DNA of 64,000 nt, taken from assembly GCA_963556495.2 (NCBI GenBank), contig OY747713.1, forward strand, positions 614,399-678,398, given 5' to 3'. The position numbers and the translations under genes are program-made. The notes beneath the pieces are model-generated. The model worked only from the letters and a program-made list of their open reading frames with translations, ran no database searches and was not told the origin of the DNA. Source of the DNA: Valencia hispanica. Lineage: Eukaryota > Chordata > Actinopteri > Cyprinodontiformes > Valenciidae. Every line of letters starts with the position of its first letter. The first letter of the stretch is position 1. Below are positions 63,003 through 64,000 of this stretch, piece after piece.

Positions 63003-63640
63003 GTCTCTACTGAATATTCAGTCTTTATATTTTCTCCCAACAGCTGGAAGGATTGCTGGACTGAGCTCCACATATTTGATCCCACATAAACTCAGATGAA
63101 GTTAGAAGAGGCTGAGGTCTGAGATCCGTCCTGATCCAGATCTGAGAACAGCCAGAGAATGAAGATCATCAGCAGCCTTTCATAACAGAAGCTCCCAGAT
63201 GGAGCTCCTCACCCAGGAACACCCAGGGTTCTGGAACAGACATGGCCTCCAACCCAAAGACAGCCTCCATCTTGGCCAGGTCCAGTCTGAGAAACATCTC
63301 CAGAACTTCCTCTTCAGAACAAAAAGTACTGAGGTCCAAAAAATCGGAGTCATTTTGGATTCAGGTCTGGATCAGTGCTGCATGTATTACTCTGAAATCA
63401 TCATCATCACCTCCATGCTTTCATCTTCTGTAGGATCAAATCAGTAGGTGGACCAACCTTCTGCTACTCATCCAGAACGCTGTAGATCAGAAAGCTGGAC
63501 CGCTCCAGACCACCACTCAGTCAGTCAGAACAATCTTCAGGTTTCCCTGTTAACTTCATGGAGCCGACAGCTTTGTTGTTAACAATGCATTTTATTTCAG
63601 GTAACGAACTTGGAGTTTAACACCCCCTCTCTGTCTCTGA
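63003..63640 (+). other. Probable LINE reverse-transcriptase relic
   Basis: No intact gene. The plus strand retains KIGVILDSGLDQ (around 63340-63375), like the 'xLGVILDSDL' block of L2/Rex-type LINEs. It is followed further on by traces resembling the LLIQNAV...ARLL and FKSLLKT... region in broken frames (about 63465-63600). The evidence is short motifs only. Confidence 0.4.
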
Positions 63641-63917
63641 TCTACTTTTAACAGCTGTTAACTCTGAGCTGAACATTTACAGCGACTACAGCTAGAAATG
63701 TAATTACACAGGAACAGGAACATCGACTGGCACAATGAAAGAACATAAATCCTCTTCACTCCATCAGGCTGTGTAGTTGTGGCCAGAGGCTGGAGGAAGA
63801 TGAGGAAGATGAGGAGGAGGAGGAGGATGAAGGGGGAAGAAGATCAGCCTACAGTCCTGAGAACAAAAAGAGAAAAACATGAGATCAACGAGACAGAGGA
63901 GAGAAAATCTAGAGGAA
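63641..63917. other. No gene; purine-rich tract
   Basis: About 63790-63845 is a GA-rich tract (GAGGAAGATGAGGAGGAGG type). Nothing else is recognised. Confidence 0.5.
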
Positions 63918-64000
63918 AACAGCAATGGATGGATGGATGGATGGATGAACAGATGGATGGATGGATGAACAGATGGATGGATGGATGAACAGATGGATGG
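63918..64000. repeat. GGAT-rich minisatellite running off the window
   Basis: An (ATGG)n run passes into 20-bp units of ATGGATGAACAGATGGATGG at 63941, 63961 and 63981, continuing to the last base, so the array extends beyond the window. The 11-mer GGATGAACAGA is shared with a common variant of the 15-bp satellite. Confidence 0.9.

Overview
The window looks like teleost fish nuclear DNA. Its transposon mix is typical of fish: L2-like LINE fragments whose 3' UTRs and tails are familiar from fish genomes, Tc1/mariner relics, a ZMYM1-like hAT transposon, a foldback MITE and long AT microsatellites. I found no host protein-coding gene that I can name and no tRNA or rRNA. Almost every long open reading frame is either transposon debris or a by-product of tandem repeats whose unit is a multiple of 3 bp. 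The species cannot be read from the sequence.

Layout. 1-9.6 kb: low-complexity DNA, a foldback element with terminal inverted repeats (622-1577), L2-like fragments (3392-4340 minus, 7196-8135 plus), detached LINE 3'-end pieces, a Tc1 relic and a TA microsatellite. 9.6-13.7 kb: a truncated L2-like reverse transcriptase fused to a decayed Tc1 transposase on the opposite strand. Inside that transposase, 12 codons have been tandemly amplified to about 63 copies of a 36-bp unit (11155-13403).

14.36-55.35 kb: one enormous 15-bp satellite (consensus CCAGGATGGACAGAA), about 41 kb and about 2,700 monomers including a 200-N gap. Only six indels that shift the reading frame were found outside the gap. 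The array has several levels of organisation: 30-bp dimers, exact duplications of 272 and 480 bp, higher-order repeats of about 2.9 and 3.6-3.8 kb, and a super-duplication of about 15.7 kb.

55.35-64 kb: a 5'-truncated L2-like element abuts the satellite directly. Beyond it are a Tc1 scrap, a hAT-type MITE relic and a nested pair of DNA transposons. The nested pair is a 4.67-kb hAT element with an exact 8-bp target-site duplication (57997-62662), inserted into an older Harbinger-like element (57079-63002). The hAT transposase gene is nearly complete but carries one frameshift and one nonsense codon. The window ends in a LINE-like relic and a GGAT-rich tandem repeat.

The most unusual items are the transposase-derived in-frame minisatellite and the phase-locked, multi-level 15-bp megasatellite.
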